A stretch of 64,000 nt of DNA from Azospirillum brasilense. Its GTDB lineage: Bacteria > Pseudomonadota > Alphaproteobacteria > Azospirillales > Azospirillaceae. Made by a program: the position numbers and the translations under genes. This document shows, one piece after another, positions 38,054 through 45,692 of this stretch. Numbering within the stretch: the stretch's first letter is position 1; every line of letters starts with the position of its first letter. The stretch is taken from contig NZ_QLKQ01000016.1 of the NCBI RefSeq assembly GCF_003349955.1, forward strand, positions 33,659 to 97,658. The letters run 5' to 3'. Below the pieces are notes generated by a model, which saw only the letters and a list, made by a program, of their open reading frames with translations, was not told the origin of the DNA and did no database searches.

Positions 38054-39328
38054 TCAGGAGCGCTTGCCCCAGCCCGGCATCGGGAACACCGGGTCCATCT
38101 CCGCCGAGCCCTTGGGCAGGACCACGGTCGGGCGCAGGTTGCGGTTCTGCAGGCAGGCGGAGACGAGCTGGGTGTTCTGCCCCTTCTCGTCGAAGGTGAT
38201 GGCCGGGCCGACCATCATCTTGTCCTTCAGGTTGGTCTGGCGCAGCGCCTCCAGCAGGGTGGCCGGCTCCGCGGTGCCGGCGCGCTTGAAGGCGTCGGCG
38301 GCGACCAGGATCGCCTCCAGCGTGAAGGCGACGTTGAAGGCGTAGCCCTCGAAGCGGTCGTTGGGATACTGCTTCTTGAAGGCCGCCTCGACGCGCTTGG
38401 TCAGCTCCGCCTTGGGGTCGTACCAGGGCAGGTTGGTGATGGCGTAGTCGGCGTACTTGCCCAGCACCTTGTAGAACTGCTCGTCATACAGGCCGGGCGA
38501 GCCGGGGGAGACGATGCCCTTGGGCTCCCAGCGCTGCTTGACCATCTCGCGGACCAGCATGATGGCGTCGTTGGCGCGGGTGGTGACGATGGCGAGTTCG
38601 GCGCCGGTCGCCTTGGCCTTGGCCACCTCGACCGCGAGGTCCTGGGCCTTCGGGTCGTAGGAGATGCTATCGACAATGCCGAAGGGCATGTCCAGCTTCG
38701 GGAACAGGGCGTCCATCGCCTGCTTGTTGGCCATGCCGAAGGTGTCGTTGGCGTGCAGGAACACCGCCGTCTTCGGGGTGACCCCGCTGACCTCGAACAG
38801 GTCCTTCATCAGCGCCAGCCCGTTGCTGACCAGCATGGTCGAGGTCGGGAAGTTGCGGAAGACGGTCTTGTAGCCCTGCTCGGTCAGGCGGTCGGCGGCG
38901 GCGATGTTCATCACCAGGGGCACGCCGCGCTGTTCGCAGACCTGGGCGGCGGCGGCGGTCTGGCCGCTGTCGAAGGCGCCGACGATGACGTTGGCGCCGT
39001 CGTTGATCAGCTTCTCGGCGCGCGAGCGGGCGACGTCCACGTTCGACTCGGTGTCGGCGGACAGGATCTCGACCTTGTAGCCGAGTTCGCCGAGGATGGC
39101 CGGCGCGATTTCGGCGCCGCGCTGGCAGGCCTGACCCGCCTGGGCGAGCAAGCCGGAGCGGGGCAGCAGCACGCCCACCTTCAGCGCGGCGCCCTGCGCG
39201 AAGGCCGGCGCCCGGCCGAAGGCGGCCAGCGCACCGGCCGAGAGGGCGACCGAGGCCGCGGCGGTGCCGAACTGGCGGCGGGTGAGTCCTCCCGTGGACC
39301 CATTCTTGCTGATGCGATGATCGTTCAT
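38054..39328 (-). CDS. livK: branched-chain amino acid ABC transporter substrate-binding protein
   Basis: A 424-residue periplasmic binding protein of the Leu/Ile/Val (peripla_BP_6) type. It carries a twin-arginine style signal (LTRRQFGTAAASVALSAGALA), then LKVGVLLPRSGLLAQAGQ, ANVIVGAFDSGQTAAAAQ and the YKTVFRNFPTSTML block. Export by Tat is unusual for this family but common in alphaproteobacteria. It is separated from livHMG by the L,D-transpeptidase and a TPR-glycosyltransferase gene, so membership in the same transporter is inference. Confidence 0.9.
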   Translation of the reverse strand: MNDHRISKNGSTGGLTRRQFGTAAASVALSAGALAAFGRAPAFAQGAALKVGVLLPRSGLLAQAGQACQRGAEIAPAILGELGYKVEILSADTESNVDVARSRAEKLINDGANVIVGAFDSGQTAAAAQVCEQRGVPLVMNIAAADRLTEQGYKTVFRNFPTSTMLVSNGLALMKDLFEVSGVTPKTAVFLHANDTFGMANKQAMDALFPKLDMPFGIVDSISYDPKAQDLAVEVAKAKATGAELAIVTTRANDAIMLVREMVKQRWEPKGIVSPGSPGLYDEQFYKVLGKYADYAITNLPWYDPKAELTKRVEAAFKKQYPNDRFEGYAFNVAFTLEAILVAADAFKRAGTAEPATLLEALRQTNLKDKMMVGPAITFDEKGQNTQLVSACLQNRNLRPTVVLPKGSAEMDPVFPMPGWGKRS

Positions 39329-39364
39329 TATCGGGTGTTTCCCTGAGGCGTGGTCCCGGAGCGG

Positions 39365-39394
39365 ATGATTTCCCCGCAATCGCCTTTGTGTCAA
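39365..39394 (-). promoter_or_regulatory. sigma-70-type promoter of the substrate-binding protein gene
   Basis: On the minus strand a consensus TTGACA (39389-39394) lies 18 bases from AATCAT (39365-39370), giving a start near 39358 and a ~30-base leader for the binding-protein gene. An AGGGA ribosome-binding site follows just before the ATG. Confidence 0.55.
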
Positions 39395-39442
39395 AGTGGA
39401 ATCCACCGGAAGGCGACACACGGACGAAACGGACCCCACCGC

Positions 39443-40849
39443 ATGGCGACCATCGAGGAGGCGCTCGGCATCGCGCTCGACCATCTGAAGGCCGGGCGGC
39501 AGGCCGAGGCGATGGAGCTGTACGGGCGGATCCTGGACGCCGTCCCCGACAATCCGGAGGCGCTGCACCGGCTGGGGCTGCTCGCCGCGCTGGGCGGCGA
39601 CCGGGAGCGCGGCATGGCGATGATCGCGCGTTCGGTGGAACGGGACGGCGGGGACCCCGACGCGCATTTCAACCTCGGCGCCCTGCTCCACGTCGCCTGG
39701 CGGACGGAGGAGGCGATCGCCGCCTACCGCCGCGCGCTGGCGCTGCGCCCCGACTTTCCCGACGCCGAATACCATCTGAGCGAGGCGTTGCAGGCCATCG
39801 GCCGCATCGGCGAGGCGCTGGACGTGCTGGACCCGCTGCTGGCCCGCCACCCGCATTTCGTCCCCGGCTGGCGGCAGAAGGGCGACATCGAGGCCGATCT
39901 CGGCCGCCCCGGCGCCGCCGTGTCCTTCTACGAGATGGCGCTCGCCATCGACCCTCGGGACGAGGGGTCGCGGGAGCGGCTGGCGGCACAGGCCGCGGCC
40001 TACCGCGCCCGCCGCGCCATCCTCGACGGGACCGGTCCAGACGGGCGGCTGGACCTGCGCGACGTCACCGTCCTGGTCCCCTTCCGCGCCGACAGCGAAG
40101 ACCGCAAGCGCAACCTGCGCTGGATCGTCTCCTTCCTCCTCAAGCACGCCGACACCACCGTCCTGATCGGCGAGGACAAGGCGGGGCCGAGCGACGTCGC
40201 CGACGCGCTGGGGCCGGAGCTGGCCGGCCGCTGCCGGCACCTGCATCTGACCGGCAACGACACGCCCCTCACCCACAAGGCCCATCTGCTCAACCGCATG
40301 GCCGAGGCGGCGGACACCCCCATCCTCGCCCTGCACGACACCGACGTCGTGGTCGATCCCGTTCAGTACGCGCTGGCCCGCGACGCGGTGCGCGGCGGGG
40401 CGGCCATGGCCTTTCCCTACAACGGGCTGTTCTTCTGGATTCTGGGGCGGGAGGTCCACCGCTTCGGCCACACGCTCTCGGCGGCTCCGCTGAACGCGGT
40501 CTGCCCGCGCTTCCCGCTGATGCACCGCGATTCGCCGGGCGGCGGCGCCTTCTTCGACCGGGCGGCGCTGCTGGCGGCGGGCGGCTACAACGAGCGCTTC
40601 GTCTCCTGGGGCTACGAGGACGACGAGATCGTGGTTCGGCTGCGCCGTCTGGGCCTGCGAGTCGAACGGGTCCCCGGTCCGCTCTACCATCTGGAACACG
40701 CGCGGCCCGAGAACTCCACCGACCGGAACCCCTTCATCGACGCCAACAAGGCGGAGCTGGAACGCATCCGGGCCATGGACGCCGACGCGCTGCGCGCCGA
40801 GATCGCCAGCGGCCGCCTGCGCCGCCCGCTGTTCTCCAGCGCCGGCTAG
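39443..40849 (+). CDS. TPR protein with C-terminal GT-A glycosyltransferase domain
   Basis: A 468-residue protein. Residues ~1-190 are TPRs (DHLKAGRQAEAMELYGRILD, PEALHRLGLLAALGG, FNLGALLHVAWRTEEAI). Residues ~205-440 are a GT-A domain like GT27/chondroitin-polymerase-type enzymes: VTVLVPFRADSEDRKRNL, a metal-binding LHDTDVVV (DxD), GGAFFDRAALLAAGGYNE and the catalytic-type SWGYEDDEIVVRL. Third member of the TPR-glycosyltransferase set here. Substrate unknown. Confidence 0.85.
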   Translation: MATIEEALGIALDHLKAGRQAEAMELYGRILDAVPDNPEALHRLGLLAALGGDRERGMAMIARSVERDGGDPDAHFNLGALLHVAWRTEEAIAAYRRALALRPDFPDAEYHLSEALQAIGRIGEALDVLDPLLARHPHFVPGWRQKGDIEADLGRPGAAVSFYEMALAIDPRDEGSRERLAAQAAAYRARRAILDGTGPDGRLDLRDVTVLVPFRADSEDRKRNLRWIVSFLLKHADTTVLIGEDKAGPSDVADALGPELAGRCRHLHLTGNDTPLTHKAHLLNRMAEAADTPILALHDTDVVVDPVQYALARDAVRGGAAMAFPYNGLFFWILGREVHRFGHTLSAAPLNAVCPRFPLMHRDSPGGGAFFDRAALLAAGGYNERFVSWGYEDDEIVVRLRRLGLRVERVPGPLYHLEHARPENSTDRNPFIDANKAELERIRAMDADALRAEIASGRLRRPLFSSAG

Positions 40850-40886
40850 AATTTTGTGGTTCTGCGGCGTGACACCCTGCATTTCA

Positions 40887-40902
40887 TGTGAAGTTCATCA
40901 CA
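40887..40902. promoter_or_regulatory. perfect CRP-type palindrome upstream of the RHH gene
   Basis: TGTGA-AGTTCA-TCACA matches the classic CRP half-sites exactly (the flanks CA/TG extend the dyad). It sits 69 bases before the RHH gene ATG and 37 bases after the previous gene. It could bind a CRP-family regulator, or be the autoregulatory operator of the RHH protein itself. Confidence 0.55.
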
Positions 40903-40970
40903 TGTTTTTCGGCGCGGACTCCGCGACGCTTCACACATAAGAGTGCAACGTGTCGCGCGGCGGGCATGCC

Positions 40971-41240
40971 ATGTCATCAAAGAAACTCAGGAACGTCTAT
41001 GTCGCTGGAAAGCGCACCAGTCTGCGGCTGGAGGCCGCCTTCTGGGAAGGGCTGGAAGAGATCGCGCAGAGGGAAAGCGTCCCCTTGAGCGAGCTGTGCA
41101 ACCGCCTCGCCGAGCGGGTGGAGGCCGTGGACGCCAGCAACCTGTCCAGCGCCGTGCGGATTTACGTGCTGGAATACTTCATGGCGGCCACACCCAGGCA
41201 GGAAGAGGTTCGCTACGGGCTGGCCATAGCGGCCGAGTGA
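40971..41240 (+). CDS. ribbon-helix-helix domain protein
   Basis: An 89-residue protein with the RHH_4-type DNA-binding domain common in alphaproteobacteria: KRTSLRLEAAFWEGLEEIA gives the beta strand and first helix, and LSELCNRLAERVEA the second. The tail (SSAVRIYVLEYF) resembles the same family. A GTG at 40950 would add seven residues. It is likely a small transcription regulator. A perfect palindrome lies upstream. Confidence 0.8.
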   Translation: MSSKKLRNVYVAGKRTSLRLEAAFWEGLEEIAQRESVPLSELCNRLAERVEAVDASNLSSAVRIYVLEYFMAATPRQEEVRYGLAIAAE

Positions 41241-41358
41241 CGGTCGCCGTGCGCCCCGGCGCATGTTGAGAACCTGACCATGGGGCTGACCGTGCGTCGG
41301 CACCATGGCCATGGCCTCGCCGTTGCCGATGGCTTCCACCGCATGGACGGCCCATCCC

Positions 41359-41946
41359 CTACGTGGGGCCGTCAACCGCGATGCGCCCTTCGATGGCCGG
41401 TTCGCCCGTTCCGTTGGCGCGGAGAAGCACCGCCTCGCCGGACGCCGGGAACACGCCGGTCAAGGCGGTCACGACCACTTGGTGGGTGACCAGAACGACC
41501 GGCGCGCCATCGGCCGGCAGCCCGGCGAGAAACCGGCGCAGCGATGCGATCTGGTCCGCTTGCCCCTCGCGCCGGTCGAAGAAGGAGTTGAGCAGCGGAA
41601 GCTCCTGCACCGGCCCGACCCCCAAAAGCCGGGCGGTTTCCAGGCAGCGGCACCACTGGCTCGAATAGACCGCGGCCGGTGGGCCGTTCATCGTCCGCAG
41701 CCGATCACCGGCCCGCCGGGCCTGCTCCCGACCGTTTGCGTCCAGGTTGCGCTGGGTCGCGCAGTCGCCGAGCTGAAAGTTCGCCGGGTCCCCGACACCG
41801 GGCGCCTCGGCGTGCCTCATGAGGACGATCAGCCCTTTCGGATCAACCGTGCCCAGGGGCGTTGCCAAGCCCACCGACGCGGTGCAGGCAATCAGGATGG
41901 CCGCCACCATGGCGGCAAGCGACCTGCGGCGGACAACCCTCGGCAT
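41359..41946 (-). CDS. histidine phosphatase family protein (secreted)
   Basis: A 195-residue phosphoglycerate-mutase-fold phosphatase with the RHG-type motif reading LMRHAEAPG and a second catalytic histidine in VLVTHQVVVTAL. An N-terminal hydrophobic stretch (SLAAMVAAILIACTASVGLA) suggests export. The middle has YSSQWCRCLETARLL, typical of the family. A GTG nine bases upstream is an alternative start. Substrate unknown. Confidence 0.82.
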   Translation of the reverse strand: MPRVVRRRSLAAMVAAILIACTASVGLATPLGTVDPKGLIVLMRHAEAPGVGDPANFQLGDCATQRNLDANGREQARRAGDRLRTMNGPPAAVYSSQWCRCLETARLLGVGPVQELPLLNSFFDRREGQADQIASLRRFLAGLPADGAPVVLVTHQVVVTALTGVFPASGEAVLLRANGTGEPAIEGRIAVDGPT

Positions 41947-42014
41947 CGGAACCACGGCGATTGGTGACGGGACGAGAGCGATATTGATCGCTCAGGCCGA
42001 AGGCCAAGCCCGAC

Positions 42015-42950
42015 TCACGGCCGGTCGCCGCGCAGGACGTCGCGGCTGGCCAGCACGGCGCCGCCCATGATCAGGGCGCAGGCCGCCCAGACGGTCCAGC
42101 CTCCCGCCGCCTGCCCGAACAGGATCAGCAGCAGCGTGGAGGCCAGCGGCGTGGCGTAGGACAGCACGCCCAGAGCCCGGATGTCGCCGCGCTTCACCCC
42201 GTGATCCCACACGAAGAAGGCCGCGCCGACCGGCCCGATCCCCATGGCGAGCACCGCCAGCCACTCGCCGCCGGACGGCGCGACCGTCGTCTCGAACAGC
42301 AGGTGCGACAGCCCGGCCAGCACCGCCGTGGCGAGACAGAAGCCGCCGACCGCCTCGGTCGGGACGTCGCCGAAGCGGCGCGACAGCACCGAATAGGAGG
42401 CCCAGAGCACCGCCGCGGCCATCGCCGACAGGTAGCCCGGCGTGTCCCCGGCGTCGAGCGACAGGCCGCGCGCGCCGCCGGTCACGATCAGCACCGTCCC
42501 GGCCAGCCCGCACAGCGCGCCCAGCACATGGCCGCGCTTCAGCCGCTCCCCCGGCAGCAGGGCGGAGAACAGGACGATCAGCAGCGGCCAGAGATAGTTC
42601 AGCAGATTGACCTCGACCGCGGCGCCGGGGGCGAGGCGGAAGGCCAGGAAATAGAAGAAGTGGTAGCCGAACAGCCCGGTGACGCCGAGCAGCCAGACCC
42701 GCCAGGGCTGGCGCAGCACCCCGATCACGTCCTTGCCCCGCGCGGCCCCCGCCGCCGTCCCGACGATGAAGGCGACGCCGAAGGACATCGCCACGAGCTG
42801 GAACGGTGGAATTGTCCCCGACAGCGCCGTCAGCAGCGCCAGCGTGGACCACATCAGGATGGCCAGCCCACCGATGGCGGTGGCGCGGCGGACGGCGGCC
42901 GGGGCGGACACCGCGGCGGTCGTGAGGTTCGGGACGCTATCGGTCGACAT
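42015..42950 (-). CDS. EamA/DMT-family transporter (YddG-like)
   Basis: A 311-residue inner-membrane protein with about ten hydrophobic helices in two EamA repeats. The block FRLAPGAAVEVNLLNYLWPLLIVLFSALL is characteristic of YddG-type aromatic amino-acid exporters. Substrate is inference. The start ATG lies in the gap to a second, divergent DMT transporter gene. Confidence 0.85.
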   Translation of the reverse strand: MSTDSVPNLTTAAVSAPAAVRRATAIGGLAILMWSTLALLTALSGTIPPFQLVAMSFGVAFIVGTAAGAARGKDVIGVLRQPWRVWLLGVTGLFGYHFFYFLAFRLAPGAAVEVNLLNYLWPLLIVLFSALLPGERLKRGHVLGALCGLAGTVLIVTGGARGLSLDAGDTPGYLSAMAAAVLWASYSVLSRRFGDVPTEAVGGFCLATAVLAGLSHLLFETTVAPSGGEWLAVLAMGIGPVGAAFFVWDHGVKRGDIRALGVLSYATPLASTLLLILFGQAAGGWTVWAACALIMGGAVLASRDVLRGDRP

Positions 42951-43088
42951 GGCGAACGCTTAGCGCAAAGACGGGTGTTGGGCAATTGACCTGTCCGGCA
43001 CCGAACCTGTGCGTGTATCCTGCCGTCCATCCGGCCGCGGGCCGTCCCTCCGTCCGCATCGTCCATTCCCCTGAGCACGGTTCCCCTC

Positions 43089-43946
43089 TTGCCCACCGAA
43101 GCCCTTCTCGCCGTCCTCGCCGGCGCCCTCCTCCATGCCGGCTGGAACACCGCGCTGAAGGCCGGCGGCGGCAGCGCGTCCGACGCGGTCCTGGTCGTCG
43201 CCGGGTCCGCCTTCATCGCCCTGCTGATGCTACCCGTCGTTCCGGCGCCGTCGCTCGCCAGCGCGCCTTATCTTGGCGTGACGGCGGTGCTGCACGTCGC
43301 CTATTACCGGCTGCTCACCGCCGCCTATCGCAACGGGGCGATGAGCCACGCCTACCCGCTGATGCGTGGCACGCCGCCGCTGCTCGTGGCGCTGTGCAGC
43401 GGTGTGCTGCTGGGCGAGGGGTTGTCCGCCGGCGCTTGGCTGGGAACGCTGCTGGTCTGCGGCGGAATCCTCGGGCTGACCCTGCTGGGGCGGCGCTCGG
43501 GCCCGGCGGGCCCGGCGGGATCGTGGCGAGGCACCGCCTGCGCGCTCGCCAACGCCCTGGTGATCGCCGCCTACACGGTGGTGGACGGCATCGGCGTGCG
43601 GCTGTCCAGTTCGGCGGCCGGCTACACGCTGTGGGGCTTCCTGCTGTTGAGCGTGCCCATGGTGGGCGGGGCGCTGCTGAGCAACGCCCGCGGCTTCCTG
43701 AGCCACGCCCGCCGGCGCTGGATGGTGGCGCTGGCCGGCGGAGCGGCCAGCATCGCCTCCTACGGGCTCGCCCTCTGGGCGATGACCATCGCTCCGGTCG
43801 CCGTGGTGGCGGCGCTGCGCGAGACCTCGATCCTGTTCGCCATGGCGCTGGCCGCTCTGGTGCTCAAGGAACGGGTCGGCCCGGTGCGGCTGGCCTCCGG
43901 CGTCGTCATCGTGCTCGGCGCCGCGTCGCTGCGCCTTGCGGCCTGA
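43089..43946 (+). CDS. EamA/DMT-family transporter
   Basis: A 285-residue membrane protein with ten predicted helices in two EamA halves (LLAVLAGALLHAGWNTALKA; RGTACALANALVIAAYTVVDG). The family RExxxLF-type motif appears near the end as ALRETSILFAMALAALVLKE. The TTG start is chosen because the family motif begins at once; no ATG is available nearby. It is divergent to the YddG-like gene but not closely similar to it. Substrate unknown. Confidence 0.82.
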   Translation: MPTEALLAVLAGALLHAGWNTALKAGGGSASDAVLVVAGSAFIALLMLPVVPAPSLASAPYLGVTAVLHVAYYRLLTAAYRNGAMSHAYPLMRGTPPLLVALCSGVLLGEGLSAGAWLGTLLVCGGILGLTLLGRRSGPAGPAGSWRGTACALANALVIAAYTVVDGIGVRLSSSAAGYTLWGFLLLSVPMVGGALLSNARGFLSHARRRWMVALAGGAASIASYGLALWAMTIAPVAVVAALRETSILFAMALAALVLKERVGPVRLASGVVIVLGAASLRLAA

Positions 43947-43950
43947 GGCA

Positions 43951-44766
43951 CTATTGGCGGATGGCCAGGAAGTTCTGATACGCGAAGATTTCGTCGAACT
44001 CGGAATAGCCGGACAGCCGGTACAGCCCGTCCCGGACGATCTTGCAGATGGCGAAGCCGTCCAACCGGTTCCAGAAATCGCGCAGGAAGGTCCGGGAATC
44101 GAGGTTGCAGCCGCCGAATTCGAACTGGATGAAATCGATGGCGCGCTGGTCGAGCAGCCCCCGCGCGCCGTCCAGCACGGCGATCTCGTGGCCTTCCACA
44201 TCGATCTTGAGGAAATGGATGCGGTCGATGCCATTCTCCGCGCAGAATCCGTCCAGAGTCGCCAGACGGACGGGTTCGCCGCTCCCGCCCTCCCGAAATT
44301 CCCGGATCGCGCGATCGTGGAGGGAGGCCAGGGTCGAGCCGGGCCGGTCGCCGTGCAGGGTCGCCGCGCCCGCCCGGTCGGACAGGCCGAGGTTGACGGG
44401 GCGGCACCGGCCGGGATACCGCGCGGCCGTCTCCCGCAGCGCACGGAAGGCCGTCGGCGACGGTTCGAAGGACCAGACGGTCGCGGCGGGAAAGCGGTCG
44501 AGCGCGGCCGCCGTGTAGACCCCGACGTTGGCCCCGACGTCGACGATCACCGCGTCGGCGTCCGCGACGCCGCGCCGGCTCAATTCCCCCTGGATGTAGC
44601 GGAGGACGCCGGCCTCGCCCGAAGTCTGGATGTCGGCGTCGTTGACCAGACCCATGCCCTTCAGGGCCTGCCGGTGGATCGCCCGGAAGAAGTCCTGCTG
44701 GCCGGATTTTCCCTGATGCTCCGCCACGTAAGCGGCAACGGCGCGGAACAGTTCTTCAGGCGTCAT
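43951..44766 (-). CDS. FkbM family methyltransferase
   Basis: A 271-residue SAM-dependent methyltransferase of the FkbM type. Motif I is VIVDVGANVGVYTAAAL, followed by VWSFEPSPTAFRALRE, LGLSDRAGAATLH and the FLKIDVEGHEIAVLDGA block. These enzymes usually O-methylate sugars or polyketides, so a role in surface glycan decoration is plausible given the glycosyltransferases nearby. It is convergent with the DMT gene, four bases apart. Confidence 0.87.
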   Translation of the reverse strand: MTPEELFRAVAAYVAEHQGKSGQQDFFRAIHRQALKGMGLVNDADIQTSGEAGVLRYIQGELSRRGVADADAVIVDVGANVGVYTAAALDRFPAATVWSFEPSPTAFRALRETAARYPGRCRPVNLGLSDRAGAATLHGDRPGSTLASLHDRAIREFREGGSGEPVRLATLDGFCAENGIDRIHFLKIDVEGHEIAVLDGARGLLDQRAIDFIQFEFGGCNLDSRTFLRDFWNRLDGFAICKIVRDGLYRLSGYSEFDEIFAYQNFLAIRQ

Positions 44767-44823
44767 GGTGGCGTGCTCTCCGGCGGCGGACCGGCAGTGT
44801 AGCCGGCGCCCGCCCGGCGCGCC

Positions 44824-45537
44824 TCAGAAAAGCCCGTTCAGCAAGGACCCGCGCCCGCTGTAGCCGCTTCCTCCGGTGAGGATGCCCAGCGCGCCGGAAC
44901 TGGTCGTGGTGCCGCCGGTCAGCAGGGAGGTCAGGCGCTGGAGCTGCGGCGTCTGCTGGAGCGGGTTGTCACCCTTGACCGGCTGCTTGGCGATGGTGTC
45001 GTAGTCCTTGCTGTAGTCGCCCATGCGGAGCTGAAGGCCGTAATTCTTCTCCTCCTTGGCCGCCATGCCCTTGTCGCGGGAGACGCGCAGCGTGTAGTCG
45101 CCGCGGTCGAGCGAGAGCGTGCCCGCCTCGAACTTCTTGTAGGCGTCGTAGGTGGAGCCGGCCTCGCTGTTGCTGTCGGCGAGGATCTTGCCTTGCTTGT
45201 CCATCAGCTGGACGCGCACACCGGTGTCGCCGACGCGGCCGAGCGCGACCTCGCCCGGCGTCGCCAGATTGAATTTGTAGAAGTCCGCCGGATCGTTGGC
45301 GGCCAGCGTGCTGAGCACGTTGAGGCGGCTGGTGTCCTTGATCAGCGTGCCGACGTTGGTGGCGAAGGGTGCTGCGTTCAGGGCGGACTTGCGGACGGTC
45401 TGCTCATATTCCTTGACCTCACCGCTGGGCTTGGCGTCGGTCGCCTGCTTGGCCTGCTCCTGGACGCGCTTCATCGCCGCGTCGATGGACGTCTGGATGC
45501 TCTGCGCCAAGCCGCTGATGTCGCTCATTCCAACCAT
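44824..45537 (-). CDS. hypothetical protein with PPC-like beta-sandwich domain
   Basis: A 237-residue protein without signal peptide. A helical N-terminus (SIQTSIDAAMKRVQEQAKQA) is followed at about 70-175 by a domain resembling bacterial pre-peptidase C-terminal (PPC) folds (DPADFYKFNLATPGEVAL, VRVQLMDKQGKILADS, LDRGDYTLRVSRD), and a Gly/Thr/Ser-rich tail. GGAGGGG lies upstream of this ATG; another ATG lies three codons on. PPC domains normally sit in secreted proteins, so absence of a classical signal is odd. Function unknown. Confidence 0.7.
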   Translation of the reverse strand: MVGMSDISGLAQSIQTSIDAAMKRVQEQAKQATDAKPSGEVKEYEQTVRKSALNAAPFATNVGTLIKDTSRLNVLSTLAANDPADFYKFNLATPGEVALGRVGDTGVRVQLMDKQGKILADSNSEAGSTYDAYKKFEAGTLSLDRGDYTLRVSRDKGMAAKEEKNYGLQLRMGDYSKDYDTIAKQPVKGDNPLQQTPQLQRLTSLLTGGTTTSSGALGILTGGSGYSGRGSLLNGLF

Positions 45538-45692
45538 GGCACGCCCCTCCAACCGGCATTCTTCGCGTTTGTCGGTCGGCCCCTTGCAGGCGGCGGGCCA
45601 AAAGGCTTTCCATGATTTTCAAAGGGTTGAGCCGGGAACCCCACCGAAGGGGCCGGCAAGATCCGCACCCCGTCCGGCAGGAATTGCCGGGG

